Source: JADHLJ01 sp038146985 (GTDB lineage Bacteria > Pseudomonadota > Alphaproteobacteria > Thalassobaculales > Thalassobaculaceae). Taken from it: DNA of 64,000 nucleotides. This document shows positions 17,830 to 26,254 of the stretch, in pieces. The translations under genes were made by a program, and so were the position numbers. Position 1 is the stretch's first letter, and every line of letters begins with the position of its first letter. The stretch is from contig JAYQSQ010000010.1 in assembly GCA_038146985.1 (NCBI GenBank), positions 186,001 through 250,000 of the forward strand. The letters are read 5' to 3'. Under the pieces are notes generated by a model. It was not told the origin of the DNA. It saw only the letters and a program-made list of their open reading frames with translations, and ran no database searches.

Positions 17830-19389
17830 ATGACCGACCGCATCCTGATCCTCGACTTTGGCAGCCAGGTCACCCAGCTGATCGCGCGCCGGGTCCGTGA
17901 AAGCGGGGTGTACTGCGAAATCCTGCCCTTCAATACCGAGCCGGGGAGGATCAGGGACTTCGGCGCCAAGGGTATCATCCTGTCCGGCGGGCCGGCCTCG
18001 GTATTGGAGATCGACACCCCGAGGGCTCCGGAGATCGTCTTCGAGTCGGGGCTGCCGGTGTTCGGTATCTGCTATGGCCAGCAGACCATGTGTGCCCAGC
18101 TCGGCGGACGGGTCGAACGCTCTGACCATCGCGAATTCGGCCGCGCTCAGGTCGAGGTCTCGGAAAACTGCACGCTGTTCAGCGGCGACTCCACCGGTGC
18201 CTGGAAGGCCGGCGCGCGCGAGCAGGTCTGGATGAGCCACGGCGACCGGGTGATCGAACTGCCGCCCGGGTTCCGTGTCGTCGGCCGCAGTGGCGGCGCG
18301 CCCTTCGCGATCATCGCCGACGATGCGCGCCGGTACTACGGCACCATGTTTCATCCCGAGGTGGTGCACACCACCCGGGGCGCGGCCCTGCTGCGGGCCT
18401 TCACCCATGGTGTCGCCGGGTGCGCCGGCGAATGGACCATGGCGGCGTTCCGGGCCCAGGCGGTCCAGGCGATCCGCGATCAGGTCGGCTCCTCCAAGGT
18501 GATCTGCGGCCTGTCGGGCGGCGTTGATTCCTCGGTCGCCGCGGTGCTGATCCACGAGGCGATCGGGGACCAGTTGACCTGCGTCTTCGTCGACCACGGC
18601 CTGTTGCGCAAGGGCGAGGCGGAGGAGGTGGTCGATCTGTTCCGGGGCCACTACAACATTCCCCTGGTGCACAAGGACGCCAGCGGCACCTTCCTGGAGG
18701 CGCTCTCTGGCGTTTCGGACCCGGAGATTAAGCGCAAGACCATCGGCGGCCTGTTCATCGATGTATTCGATGCCGAGGCGAGCCGGATCAAGGGTGTGGA
18801 GTTTCTCGCCCAGGGCACGCTTTATCCAGACGTGATCGAAAGCGTCTCGTTCACCGGCGGGCCGAGCGTGACCATCAAGTCGCATCATAATGTCGGCGGC
18901 CTGCCCGAGCGCATGAAACTGAAACTGGTGGAGCCTCTGCGCGAGCTGTTCAAGGACGAGGTCCGTGATCTCGGGCGCGAGCTCGGGCTGCCGGAAAGCC
19001 TGGTCGGGCGTCATCCGTTTCCGGGGCCGGGCCTGGCGATCCGGATACCGGGCGAGATCACGCGGGAGAAGCTCGACGTTCTGCGCAATGCCGATGCGGT
19101 CTATCTCGACGAGATCCGCAAATGGGGCCTTTACGACAAGATCTGGCAGGCCTTTGCGGTCCTGCTTCCGGTCCGCACCGTCGGGGTGATGGGAGATGCG
19201 CGCACCTACGACTATGCCTGTGCGCTGCGGGCCGTGACCTCCACCGACGGCATGACGGCGGATTACTATCCATTCCCGCATGAGTTCCTCGGCCATGTCG
19301 CGACCCGCATCATCAACGAGGTGCGCGGGATCAACCGGGTGACCTACGACATCACCTCGAAGCCTCCCGGGACGATCGAGTGGGAGTAG
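17830..19389 (+). CDS. guaA: GMP synthase (glutamine-hydrolysing)
   Basis: A 519-aa GuaA that converts XMP, ATP and glutamine to GMP. The N-terminal class I amidotransferase has the nucleophile Cys in GICYGQQTM and the His/Glu pair in FHPEVVHT. The ATP pyrophosphatase domain has the PP-loop LSGGVDSSVAAVL. The C-terminal dimerisation domain ends with the typical KPPGTIEWE. The ATG at 17830 starts MTDRILILDFGSQ, standard for the family, although the frame is open further upstream. All domains are intact. Confidence 0.98.
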   Translation: MTDRILILDFGSQVTQLIARRVRESGVYCEILPFNTEPGRIRDFGAKGIILSGGPASVLEIDTPRAPEIVFESGLPVFGICYGQQTMCAQLGGRVERSDHREFGRAQVEVSENCTLFSGDSTGAWKAGAREQVWMSHGDRVIELPPGFRVVGRSGGAPFAIIADDARRYYGTMFHPEVVHTTRGAALLRAFTHGVAGCAGEWTMAAFRAQAVQAIRDQVGSSKVICGLSGGVDSSVAAVLIHEAIGDQLTCVFVDHGLLRKGEAEEVVDLFRGHYNIPLVHKDASGTFLEALSGVSDPEIKRKTIGGLFIDVFDAEASRIKGVEFLAQGTLYPDVIESVSFTGGPSVTIKSHHNVGGLPERMKLKLVEPLRELFKDEVRDLGRELGLPESLVGRHPFPGPGLAIRIPGEITREKLDVLRNADAVYLDEIRKWGLYDKIWQAFAVLLPVRTVGVMGDARTYDYACALRAVTSTDGMTADYYPFPHEFLGHVATRIINEVRGINRVTYDITSKPPGTIEWE

Positions 19390-19467
19390 GCGGGCCTTCC
19401 ACCCGGTTCCCAAGGAAGATCCGGCGGGCCTGCGCCGGCGCGGGGCGATGAACGGGAACCGCGGGAC

Positions 19468-20283
19468 ATGCGAGTAGCGCGCTTTTTAAGAAAACCCTGG
19501 AGCGAGCAAAGGCGCATCGTGAAGACGCGTCTGACGGCGGCATTCGTCGGCGCTATACGGACCCATGTCGAGCGCCTGTACCTCGGCTATATGCCGGATT
19601 CCTTCGTCAATCACCGCGAACACCTGGAATTCAGGGAACTATACGTTTCCTTCACTCGGGGAAACCGCAAGAACAACAACGGCGATATCGCCCGGCTGTG
19701 GAGCCTGATCCTCAACATCAAGAGCGTCGTCGAGGAGGCGGGTGTCCCCGGCGATTTCGCGGAGCTTGGGGTTTTTCGAGGCAACACGTCCTCGGTGCTG
19801 GTGCATTACGGCGCGAGATATGGCCGCAAGACCTATCTGTTCGACACCTTCGAAGGGTTTTCCGAGCAGGATCTCGTGGGCGTCGACGGCGGCAGGCCGT
19901 TGGCGTTCTCCGACACCTCGGTCGCGTTCGTGAAGGAGGTCATCGGAGAGCGCAACAAGGACGGAGTCGTCTTTGTGAAGGGGTATTTCCCCGCCTCGAT
20001 CCCGGCTGAACTCGACGGCACGCAATTCGCCGTGGTCTCGCTGGATGCCATTCTGCATCAGCCGATGAAGGCCGGGCTCGAATGGTTCTATCCACGCATG
20101 GCCAAGGGCGCGATCTTTCTTCTGCATGACTATTCCAGCGGTGAATGGGCGGGAACCCGCCAGGCGGTGGACGAGTTTTGCCGCGAGACCGGCGAGCAAT
20201 GCATCCTGATGCCCGACAAGTCGGGATCGGCGTTCATGCGCATCGCGCGCGCGTCGCCTTCGGGTGAGCCTCAGCCGTCCTGA
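19468..20283 (+). CDS. TylF/MycF-like class I SAM-dependent O-methyltransferase family protein
   Basis: A 271-aa protein related to TylF/MycF methyltransferases. The SAM motif is FAELGVFRGNTSSVL, followed by the family hallmark YLFDTFEGF. The metal-binding part shows VSLDAILHQP and IFLLHDYSS; in TylF and MycF the second site is usually a double Asp, here His-Asp. Relatives methylate sugars or are found in polysaccharide and natural-product loci. No glycosyltransferase adjoins here. The gene starts 78 bp after guaA and its 3' end overlaps the convergent hydrolase gene by 13 bp. Substrate unknown. Confidence 0.82.
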   Translation: MRVARFLRKPWSEQRRIVKTRLTAAFVGAIRTHVERLYLGYMPDSFVNHREHLEFRELYVSFTRGNRKNNNGDIARLWSLILNIKSVVEEAGVPGDFAELGVFRGNTSSVLVHYGARYGRKTYLFDTFEGFSEQDLVGVDGGRPLAFSDTSVAFVKEVIGERNKDGVVFVKGYFPASIPAELDGTQFAVVSLDAILHQPMKAGLEWFYPRMAKGAIFLLHDYSSGEWAGTRQAVDEFCRETGEQCILMPDKSGSAFMRIARASPSGEPQPS

Positions 20284-21074
20284 ACCGTTCCGGCCCGGAT
20301 GCCTCGGAGAAACTCCAGCACGTCGGCGTTGAAGGCTTCCGGCGCCTCCCAATACGGAGCGTGACCGACCGCGCGCAAGGTCGCGAGGGTCGGCTTCGCG
20401 AGGTGCCGCGCGATGAGTTCCTGCATCGGCGGCGGCGCGTAGAGATCGGCCTCCCCGGTGAGAAGCAGGACGGGCATGGTGAGCCTCTCCATCCGCGCCC
20501 AGGTGACCTCGGCGCCGGTGGGTTGCGCGAAACCGGTCTTGCCGGCGGTCGCCTGGTGCGCAAGGGCGGCGAATGTCGCCACGCCCTCGGGATTGCCGGC
20601 GCGATAGGCGGGCCCGAGTTCCAAAAACTCGGTCGGGGCGATCCCATGCAGCGCGGCGATGCCAAGGCGGGCATACAGAGCCCGCCACTCCTCCTCGTCG
20701 GGCGCGAAGATGGTGCCGGCCAGGATGAGGCCGGAAACCCGCTCGGGAAACCGGCAGGCGAAACCGAGCGCGGTGATGCCGCCCGCCGCCGCGCCGAGCA
20801 GATGGGCGGTTTCGATGCCCAGGAACCGGCACAGGGCGTCGAGATCACCGATCGTCGTGCCCGGCTGGTTCGCCGGACCGGTGTCCGAGGGATGGTGGCC
20901 GCGCCGTGAATAGCCGATCACGCGGTAGCCGGCATCTGCGAAGGCGTCGCGCTGGTGCTCCCAGATCAGGGCACCCTGGGAGGCGGGATGGCAGAGGATC
21001 AGCGCCGGGCCGTCCCCGCCGGTATCCCAGTACCAGAGCCGCGCTCCGGCAATCTCGGCGTAACCCTCGGTCAT
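20271..21074 (-). CDS. Alpha/beta-hydrolase fold protein lacking the nucleophile serine
   Basis: A 267-aa alpha/beta-hydrolase with the normal landmarks: oxyanion strand LILCHPASQG, an elbow after TAHLLG, the acid loop LLTGEADLYAP and the catalytic-His region AVGHAPYWEAP. At the nucleophile elbow the sequence is GAAAGG, so residue 96, which should be Ser (or Asp/Cys), is Ala. I confirmed this from the codons (GCG GCG GCG on the minus strand near 20787). The acid and His are kept. It may be a non-hydrolytic member such as a cofactor-free dioxygenase or lyase, or a binding protein. It is the distal gene of a minus-strand run behind a GST. Confidence 0.85.
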   Translation of the reverse strand: MTEGYAEIAGARLWYWDTGGDGPALILCHPASQGALIWEHQRDAFADAGYRVIGYSRRGHHPSDTGPANQPGTTIGDLDALCRFLGIETAHLLGAAAGGITALGFACRFPERVSGLILAGTIFAPDEEEWRALYARLGIAALHGIAPTEFLELGPAYRAGNPEGVATFAALAHQATAGKTGFAQPTGAEVTWARMERLTMPVLLLTGEADLYAPPPMQELIARHLAKPTLATLRAVGHAPYWEAPEAFNADVLEFLRGIRAGTVQDG

Positions 21075-21080
21075 CCGCCC

Positions 21081-21698
21081 CTAGGAATCGTCGGAGACCG
21101 GGCAGGCGAGAACCGAGGGCCGCGCGTTGAACCGCTCGTGCCAGGCGGCAAGCCTCGGGCGGCCGCCGCGCCAGTTATCGTCCGCGAACCGGAAGTCGAG
21201 ATAGCCGAGCGCGGTGCCGATCGCCACATGACCGATATCGAAGGGCCGGGCCTCCAGGGCATCGGCTTCCGCTTCCAGCCGGCTCACCGCTTCCGCGGCC
21301 TTGCGCTCGTTCGAGGCGATCACCGCCGCGTTGCGCTGCTCCTCGGGCTTCAGGCGCTCGCCGAGCCGGATCAGGCAGATATCGAGAATGCCGTCGCCCA
21401 GCGCCTGATGGCGGAGCGTCTGAAACCGCACCTTGAGATCCGAGGGATACAGTTTGACGCCGTCATGCAGGCTGTCGAAATACTCGCAGATCACCCGGCT
21501 GTCGAACAGCGCCGAGCCGTCGTCCAGCACCAGGGTAGGCAGCTTGTTGAGCGGGTTGTCCGCGAACAGCTCCTCGGCGGGCTTGAAGGTCGAGACCACC
21601 GTGCGGACGCAGTCCAGCCGGTCGGCGATACCGACCTCGTTGGCGGCGATCATGACCTTGCGCACATAGGGAGAGCGCGGCGACCAGTGCAATTTCAT
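21081..21698 (-). CDS. Glutathione S-transferase family protein
   Basis: A 205-aa GST. The thioredoxin-like N-domain opens MKLHWSPRSPYVRKV, has NPLNKLPTLVLDDG with the cis-Pro, and DSRVICEYFDS, which binds the glutathione gamma-glutamyl group. An all-helical C-domain follows. The ATG at 21698 is preceded by AGAGGTGAAGAAC; a longer open frame upstream is not needed. It ends 6 bp before the hydrolase gene on the same strand, so the two are probably cotranscribed. Substrate unknown. Confidence 0.9.
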   Translation of the reverse strand: MKLHWSPRSPYVRKVMIAANEVGIADRLDCVRTVVSTFKPAEELFADNPLNKLPTLVLDDGSALFDSRVICEYFDSLHDGVKLYPSDLKVRFQTLRHQALGDGILDICLIRLGERLKPEEQRNAAVIASNERKAAEAVSRLEAEADALEARPFDIGHVAIGTALGYLDFRFADDNWRGGRPRLAAWHERFNARPSVLACPVSDDS

Positions 21699-21776
21699 GT
21701 TCTTCACCTCTGTGCGAGATCCTGGAGGCGTGTCGGGATCGCCGCTTCCGTTCTTCATCGGCGCGAAACGGCGCGG

Positions 21777-21986
21777 CTACTCCAGATCGATGTCCAGAAT
21801 GGTCATGTGGAAATCGTACGAGGTTTCGCCGTCGTCATCGTCCTTGAAGAGCACGCCGATGAACTCGCCATCCAGGGTCACCTCGGCGGAATCGTCCTTG
21901 TTCTTTCGCCCTTCGATGGCTATCTCGGTATTGCGGAACTTGCCCCGCAGATAGCGTTCGATCTTGGCGATTTCCATATCGTTCAC
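21777..21986 (-). CDS. DUF3126 family protein
   Basis: A 69-aa acidic protein matching the DUF3126 pattern: EIAKIERYLRGKF, then DDSAEVTLDGEFIGVLF, DDDDGETSYDF and a MTILDIDLE terminus. The family is a small, highly conserved alphaproteobacterial protein of unknown function. The start is GTG at 21986 with AAGGAG six bases upstream. It precedes the GST and hydrolase genes on the same strand by about 80 bp. Confidence 0.88.
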   Translation of the reverse strand: MNDMEIAKIERYLRGKFRNTEIAIEGRKNKDDSAEVTLDGEFIGVLFKDDDDGETSYDFHMTILDIDLE

Positions 21987-22114
21987 GAGGCACTCCTTGG
22001 CGTTTGGCGGGGGTCCGCGTGCCGGACCATGGGGCCGGAGAATAAGCAGGCACTGGCCAAGTGCAAGCGAAGAAAAACCAAGCCTGCATTGATAGCATGG
22101 GAGTGTGAGGCGCG

Positions 22115-23185
22115 ATGAACCAGCCGCTGCCGATTATTATCGACTGTGATCCGGGGATCGATGACGCGATCGCCCTGATGCTGGCCTTCGCGAGCCCCGA
22201 GGAGCTTGACGTTCTTGCGGTCACCACTGTCGCCGGGAATGTCGGGTTACATCACACCGAGCCGAATGCCCGGCGGATCCGCGATCTGTGCGGCGCCGGC
22301 GCGGTGCCGGTCCTGGCGGGCTGCCCGCGTCCGCTGCTGCGCGCGCCGGTGACGGCCGATGATGTTCACGGCGAAAGCGGTCTTGAAGGCAGCGGCCTGC
22401 CGAAGCCGGCTGGGGCGCCGGACCCGCGCCACGCCGTTGATTTCCTCCGCGAGACGGTGAAGGCCCGGCCGGGCGAGATCACCATCATTGCCGTCGGGCC
22501 GCTGACCAACCTGGCGCTCGCGCTCGTCCAGCGGCCGGAACTGGCCTCGGAGATCCGCCGGATCGTGATCATGGGCGGCTCCGCCGGGTCGGGGAACGTC
22601 ACGCCGCATGCCGAGTTCAATTTTCATGTCGACCCGCACGCGGCCCGGATCGTGTTCGAAAGCGGCGCCGCGATTTCGATGTACGGCCTTGATATCACGC
22701 GCCAAGTGCGGGCCGAGAGCCAGTGGCTGGAGGCAATCGAGGCGCTCGGAAGCCCGGTCGCCCGTGCGGCGGTGGGCATGCTGGAGCATTACCGCTCCCA
22801 TGGCGGCTCCCTGCACGATGTGCTCGCGGTCGGCCATCTGCTGCGCCCGCAAGATTTCGTGCTGGAGCCGTGCCGGGTCCGGATCGAGACCGATGATCCG
22901 GTCCTGCTCGGCAAAAGCCATGTCGAGCGGGGCGTCGATCCGGCCGATGTGAATGCCGAGGTCGGCTTTCACGCCGACGCGCCGGCGTTTCTGGCGTTCC
23001 TCGAATCCCGCCTCGCGCGGTACGCCGTCCGCTACGGTTACCGGAGTTTCGGCCGCGTAACGGGGGCGTCCCGGTCTTCCGTTCGCATGCGTGTCTCGAA
23101 TAGCCGGACCGGAGACGCGCACGCGGCAATGGTTCCCTCGGCCGAAAAAAGAGGCGGGGGCCGAAACGGCCGCCCGCCATCCTAG
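22115..23185 (+). CDS. Inosine/uridine-preferring nucleoside hydrolase
   Basis: A 356-aa frame with the nucleoside hydrolase calcium-binding signature IIIDCDPGIDDAIAL at the N-terminus (Asp10, 12, 16, 17) and later AVGPLTNLAL and IVIMGGSAGSGN. These enzymes release the base from ribonucleosides for salvage. Family members are about 310-320 aa; homologous sequence here ends near FLESRLARYA. The last roughly 45 codons run through an inverted repeat that acts as terminator for the opposite gene and do not look like protein. The true end may be earlier, or the tail may be a late frameshift. Confidence 0.9.
   Translation: MNQPLPIIIDCDPGIDDAIALMLAFASPEELDVLAVTTVAGNVGLHHTEPNARRIRDLCGAGAVPVLAGCPRPLLRAPVTADDVHGESGLEGSGLPKPAGAPDPRHAVDFLRETVKARPGEITIIAVGPLTNLALALVQRPELASEIRRIVIMGGSAGSGNVTPHAEFNFHVDPHAARIVFESGAAISMYGLDITRQVRAESQWLEAIEALGSPVARAAVGMLEHYRSHGGSLHDVLAVGHLLRPQDFVLEPCRVRIETDDPVLLGKSHVERGVDPADVNAEVGFHADAPAFLAFLESRLARYAVRYGYRSFGRVTGASRSSVRMRVSNSRTGDAHAAMVPSAEKRGGGRNGRPPS
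23145..23178 (-). terminator. Rho-independent terminator of the PhoX gene
   Basis: Read on the minus strand, an 11-bp GC-rich stem with one bulge and an AAA/TTT loop (23153-23178) is followed by CTCTTTTTT (T run complementing 23145-23150). It lies 54 bp past the phosphatase stop codon. It also overlaps the last codons of the plus-strand nucleoside hydrolase frame. Confidence 0.75.
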
Positions 23186-23231
23186 GTGGACCTGCTTGAG
23201 GGAGGAAGCAGGGAGGGATTGGGTTCCCGCG

Positions 23232-25127
23232 TCAGCCGATCAGGCCGCCGTCGTCGCGCTGAACCGCAACGATCACGGATCGAGGCAACGCGTTTCCGCC
23301 GCCGGGGAAATGGCTGTTACCCTTCTCGCCCGGATGCTGGATGCCGACGAAGACGGTCTTGCGGTCGGGGCTCCAGGTGATGCCGGTAATCTCGCATTCG
23401 TTCGGCCCGACCATGAAGCGGTGGATCTCGCCGCTTTCCGGGTCGCCGATCAGCATCTGGTTATTGCCCTGGTTCGCGAAATCGCCCTTGTTCGAATAGC
23501 TGCCGTCGGTCTGGATCCACAGCATGCCGGTGGTGTCGAACGCCAGCCCGTCGGGCGAGTTGAAGGTGTTTTCGGCAGTCACGTTCTTGGAGCCGGCATA
23601 GGCGTCCTTGTAGACCGTCGGATTGCCCGCGGTCACGAAGAGATCCCAGCCGAAGCCGGTGGCGCTGTGATCGCCGTTGTCGGGCATCCAGCGGACGATC
23701 TGGCCGTAGTTGTTGGCCTCGCGCGGGTTCGGACCGTTGACCGGGGTCGCGTCCCCGCCCTTGTTCGGTTTCTTGCCCCGGTCCTTGTTGTTGGTCAGAC
23801 AGCAATAGGCTTCGGTCCGGTTCGGATTGACCGCGACCCATTCCGGGCGGTCCATGGTGGTCGCGCCGACGGCCGAAGCGGCCTGACGGGTGTGGATGCA
23901 GATCTCGGCGGCGCTCTTCATGCCGGTCGTGGCCGGTGTCAGCGCGACCCATTCGCCACGCAGGTTGTCCGCGAACTTGGCGACATAGAGCGTGCCGTCC
24001 TCAAGCAGATCGGCATTGTTGCCGCCGACGGCGTAGGTGCCCTTGGAGACAAACTTGTAGAGGAACTCGCCCCTCTCGTCATCGCCGAGATAGACCACGA
24101 CACGGCCGTTATTGGCGATCACCACGGCAGCGTTCTCGTGCTTGAAGCGGCCCAGCGCCGTACGTTTCTTCGGCGTCGAGGTCGGATCAAGTGGATCGAT
24201 CTCGACGATATAACCGAAACGGTTCGGCTCGTGCGGATGCTTGGAAATGTCGAAACGCTCGTCGGCGCTGGCCCAGTTGTAGCCCCAATCCTTGACGCCG
24301 ACGCCGTAGCGGGCGAGCTCGGCGGAAGGCTTGTGGTCGGGGTTACTTGAGGAGAAATAGCCGTTGAAGTTCTCCTCGCAGGTCAGATAGGTACCCCAAG
24401 GAGTCTCGCCGTTGCCGCAGTTGTTCCAAGTGCCGAGCGCCTTGGTTCCGGACGGATCGCCGGCGGTCTTCAGCAGGTCGTGGCCCGCCGCCGGGCCGGT
24501 GATCGCCATCGGCGTGTCGGCGGTGATCCGGCGGTTGTAGCTGGAATCCTTGACGATGCCCCATTTGCCGCCGCTCCGCGCGATCTCGAACACCGAGACG
24601 CCGTGCGCCGCCTTGCCTTTGCGCACATCATCGGCATCGATGGGTTTTTGACCGTCGCGCGCGTGATACATGATCTTCAGGTTCGTATACTCGTTGTTCA
24701 CCGCCAGGATCGTGCGCCCTTCATGCGCGAACAGCGCCATGCCATCGTTGTTGTCGCCGAACTGGCGTTCCTGGTCGGCCCCGGTGCCGGTGGTGGCCTC
24801 ATCGAACTCGGGCGCGTTCGACCACAGCGGGTCGCCCCATCGGGCGACGATGTGCCAGGAAAAGCCATCGGGAACGGTGACCGTGTCCAGCGCGTTGGCC
24901 GCCACGGGCTTGAAGCCGAAGCGGCCCGCCGCGCGGACGGAAAGCGGGATCAAGGCGGTGGTGCCCATGATGAAGGCGGCGGCTCCCAGGCCGTTACCCC
25001 GGCCGAGCACCGCGCGGCGCGACATTGCCCGCAAGACCACGTTCTCAAAGTCGGATATCTCGGGCCGCGGATAGTTGATGTCGTCGAATTCGTCGAAGGA
25101 ATGTTCCGTCTTCAGGATATCAGTCAT
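23232..25127 (-). CDS. PhoX family alkaline phosphatase, Tat-exported
   Basis: A 631-aa DUF839/PhoX protein. A twin-arginine signal is visible at residues 36-60 (SRRAVLGRG followed by a hydrophobic segment and an Ala-rich cleavage region), so it is folded and then exported to the periplasm. PhoX landmarks include FGDNNDGMALF, NNEYTNLK, WNNCGNGETPWGTYLTCEEN and GDDERGEFLYKF, which hold the Fe/Ca cofactor ligands. The role is release of phosphate from organic esters. The start at 25127 has GAGAAAGAG just upstream. No Pho box could be confirmed in the 150-bp upstream gap, which contains an inverted repeat. Confidence 0.92.
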   Translation of the reverse strand: MTDILKTEHSFDEFDDINYPRPEISDFENVVLRAMSRRAVLGRGNGLGAAAFIMGTTALIPLSVRAAGRFGFKPVAANALDTVTVPDGFSWHIVARWGDPLWSNAPEFDEATTGTGADQERQFGDNNDGMALFAHEGRTILAVNNEYTNLKIMYHARDGQKPIDADDVRKGKAAHGVSVFEIARSGGKWGIVKDSSYNRRITADTPMAITGPAAGHDLLKTAGDPSGTKALGTWNNCGNGETPWGTYLTCEENFNGYFSSSNPDHKPSAELARYGVGVKDWGYNWASADERFDISKHPHEPNRFGYIVEIDPLDPTSTPKKRTALGRFKHENAAVVIANNGRVVVYLGDDERGEFLYKFVSKGTYAVGGNNADLLEDGTLYVAKFADNLRGEWVALTPATTGMKSAAEICIHTRQAASAVGATTMDRPEWVAVNPNRTEAYCCLTNNKDRGKKPNKGGDATPVNGPNPREANNYGQIVRWMPDNGDHSATGFGWDLFVTAGNPTVYKDAYAGSKNVTAENTFNSPDGLAFDTTGMLWIQTDGSYSNKGDFANQGNNQMLIGDPESGEIHRFMVGPNECEITGITWSPDRKTVFVGIQHPGEKGNSHFPGGGNALPRSVIVAVQRDDGGLIG

Positions 25128-25234
25128 CGCTCTTTCTCGCTTGCGGGAAGGAATGGCAGGAGGACAGAACAAGTCACGGCCGCCGGGACAAGCGCGAGTT
25201 AAGAGGAGGTTGGTTTCGGCAAGGTTTCGGGATT

Positions 25235-25257
25235 GTTAAGAATCGGAGACTCTTAAC
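25235..25257. promoter_or_regulatory. Inverted repeat upstream of the PhoX gene
   Basis: A perfect 7-bp inverted repeat, GTTAAGA and TCTTAAC separated by 9 bases, in the gap between the E1-beta stop and the PhoX start. Its AT-rich arms contrast with the surroundings. It could be an operator for the phosphatase gene. It does not resemble a rho-independent terminator, since the stem is weak and no T run follows. Confidence 0.35.
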
Positions 25258-25277
25258 GACTCCGGCGACGCACCGGA

Positions 25278-26240
25278 TCAGCGCTCCGCCATCACCGCCC
25301 GCGCCGCCGCCGCGATCTTGTTGCGGTCCGGAAACACCGCGTCCTCCAAGGTCGGGCTGTAGGGGATCGGTACCTGCAGGGCGCAGACCCGCCGGACCGC
25401 GGCTTTCAGGCACTTGAAGGTCGCCGGGTCCTCGGTGATCAGCGCCGAGATTTCCGCCGACGCGCCGCAGGTCGGCCCGGCCTCGTCGGCGACCACCACG
25501 CGCCCGGTCTTGCGGGCCGAGGCGCGGATCGTCTCGGCATCCATCGGCACCAGGGTGCGCGGGTCGATCACTTCCGCCGAAATGCCTTCCTTATCCAGGG
25601 TCTCGGCCGCCGCCAGCGCCTCGTGCACCAGCCAGGCGAGCGCCACGATGGTGACGTCCGAGCCCTCGCGCTTCACGTCCGCGACGCCGAGCGGGATGGT
25701 GTATTCCTCCTCCGGCACCTCGCCCTTCAGGGTCAGCAGCCGGGTGGATTCGAAGGAGATCACCGGGTTGTCGTCCCGGATCGCGGTCTTCAGCAGCCCC
25801 TTGGTGTCATACGGCGTCGAAGGCAGGATCATCTTCAGCCCCGCCAGGTTCATGAACATGGAATAGGGGCTTTGCGAGTGCTGCGCCGCCATCCGCACCC
25901 CGCCACCGACCGTCGCGCGGTAGAGGATCGGGAATTTGGTCTGGCCGCCAAACATGTAGTGGATCTTCGAGGCCTGGTTCACCACCTGATCCATGGCGAC
26001 GAAGGAGAAGGTGACCATCCGCCAATCGATGATCGGACGAAAGCCGGAGCCGGCGGCCCCGATTCCCATGCCGGTCAGTGCGCCCTCGGCGATCGGGGTG
26101 CCGCGCACCCGCGCCTCGCCGAACCGCTGCACCAGCGGCGGCGGTGCGTCGGTCGAAAGGTGGAAGATCTTTTCGTCACGCTGCATTTCCTCGATCAGCG
26201 CTTCCATGCCGGCATCGGCGCAGGAGATTTCCCGTGTCAT
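25278..26240 (-). CDS. TPP-dependent 2-oxoacid/acetoin dehydrogenase E1 component, beta subunit
   Basis: A 320-aa transketolase-like beta subunit. It shows FGEARVRGTPIAEGALTGMG, GGQTKFPILYRATVGGG, AQHSQSPYSMFM and, in the C-terminal domain, AEVIDPRTLVPMD and VVADEAGPTCG. With the alpha subunit it makes an E1 that decarboxylates a 2-oxoacid (pyruvate, branched-chain acid) or cleaves acetoin. The alpha gene stops 14 bp upstream on the same strand. No E2 or E3 gene is in the window, so the substrate and acceptor are open. The E1-beta frame is intact throughout, unlike its partner. Confidence 0.9.
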   Translation of the reverse strand: MTREISCADAGMEALIEEMQRDEKIFHLSTDAPPPLVQRFGEARVRGTPIAEGALTGMGIGAAGSGFRPIIDWRMVTFSFVAMDQVVNQASKIHYMFGGQTKFPILYRATVGGGVRMAAQHSQSPYSMFMNLAGLKMILPSTPYDTKGLLKTAIRDDNPVISFESTRLLTLKGEVPEEEYTIPLGVADVKREGSDVTIVALAWLVHEALAAAETLDKEGISAEVIDPRTLVPMDAETIRASARKTGRVVVADEAGPTCGASAEISALITEDPATFKCLKAAVRRVCALQVPIPYSPTLEDAVFPDRNKIAAAARAVMAER

Positions 26241-26254
26241 GACCGCTCTCCTCC

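Noticed and set aside
17773..19413. Minus-strand frame of about 546 codons opposite guaA
   Set aside because: guaA is complete with all catalytic motifs; the antisense translation is low-complexity.
25235..25257. Rho-independent terminator for the E1 genes
   Set aside because: The stem is only 7 bp and AT-rich, the loop is 9 bases, and no T run follows on the minus strand.
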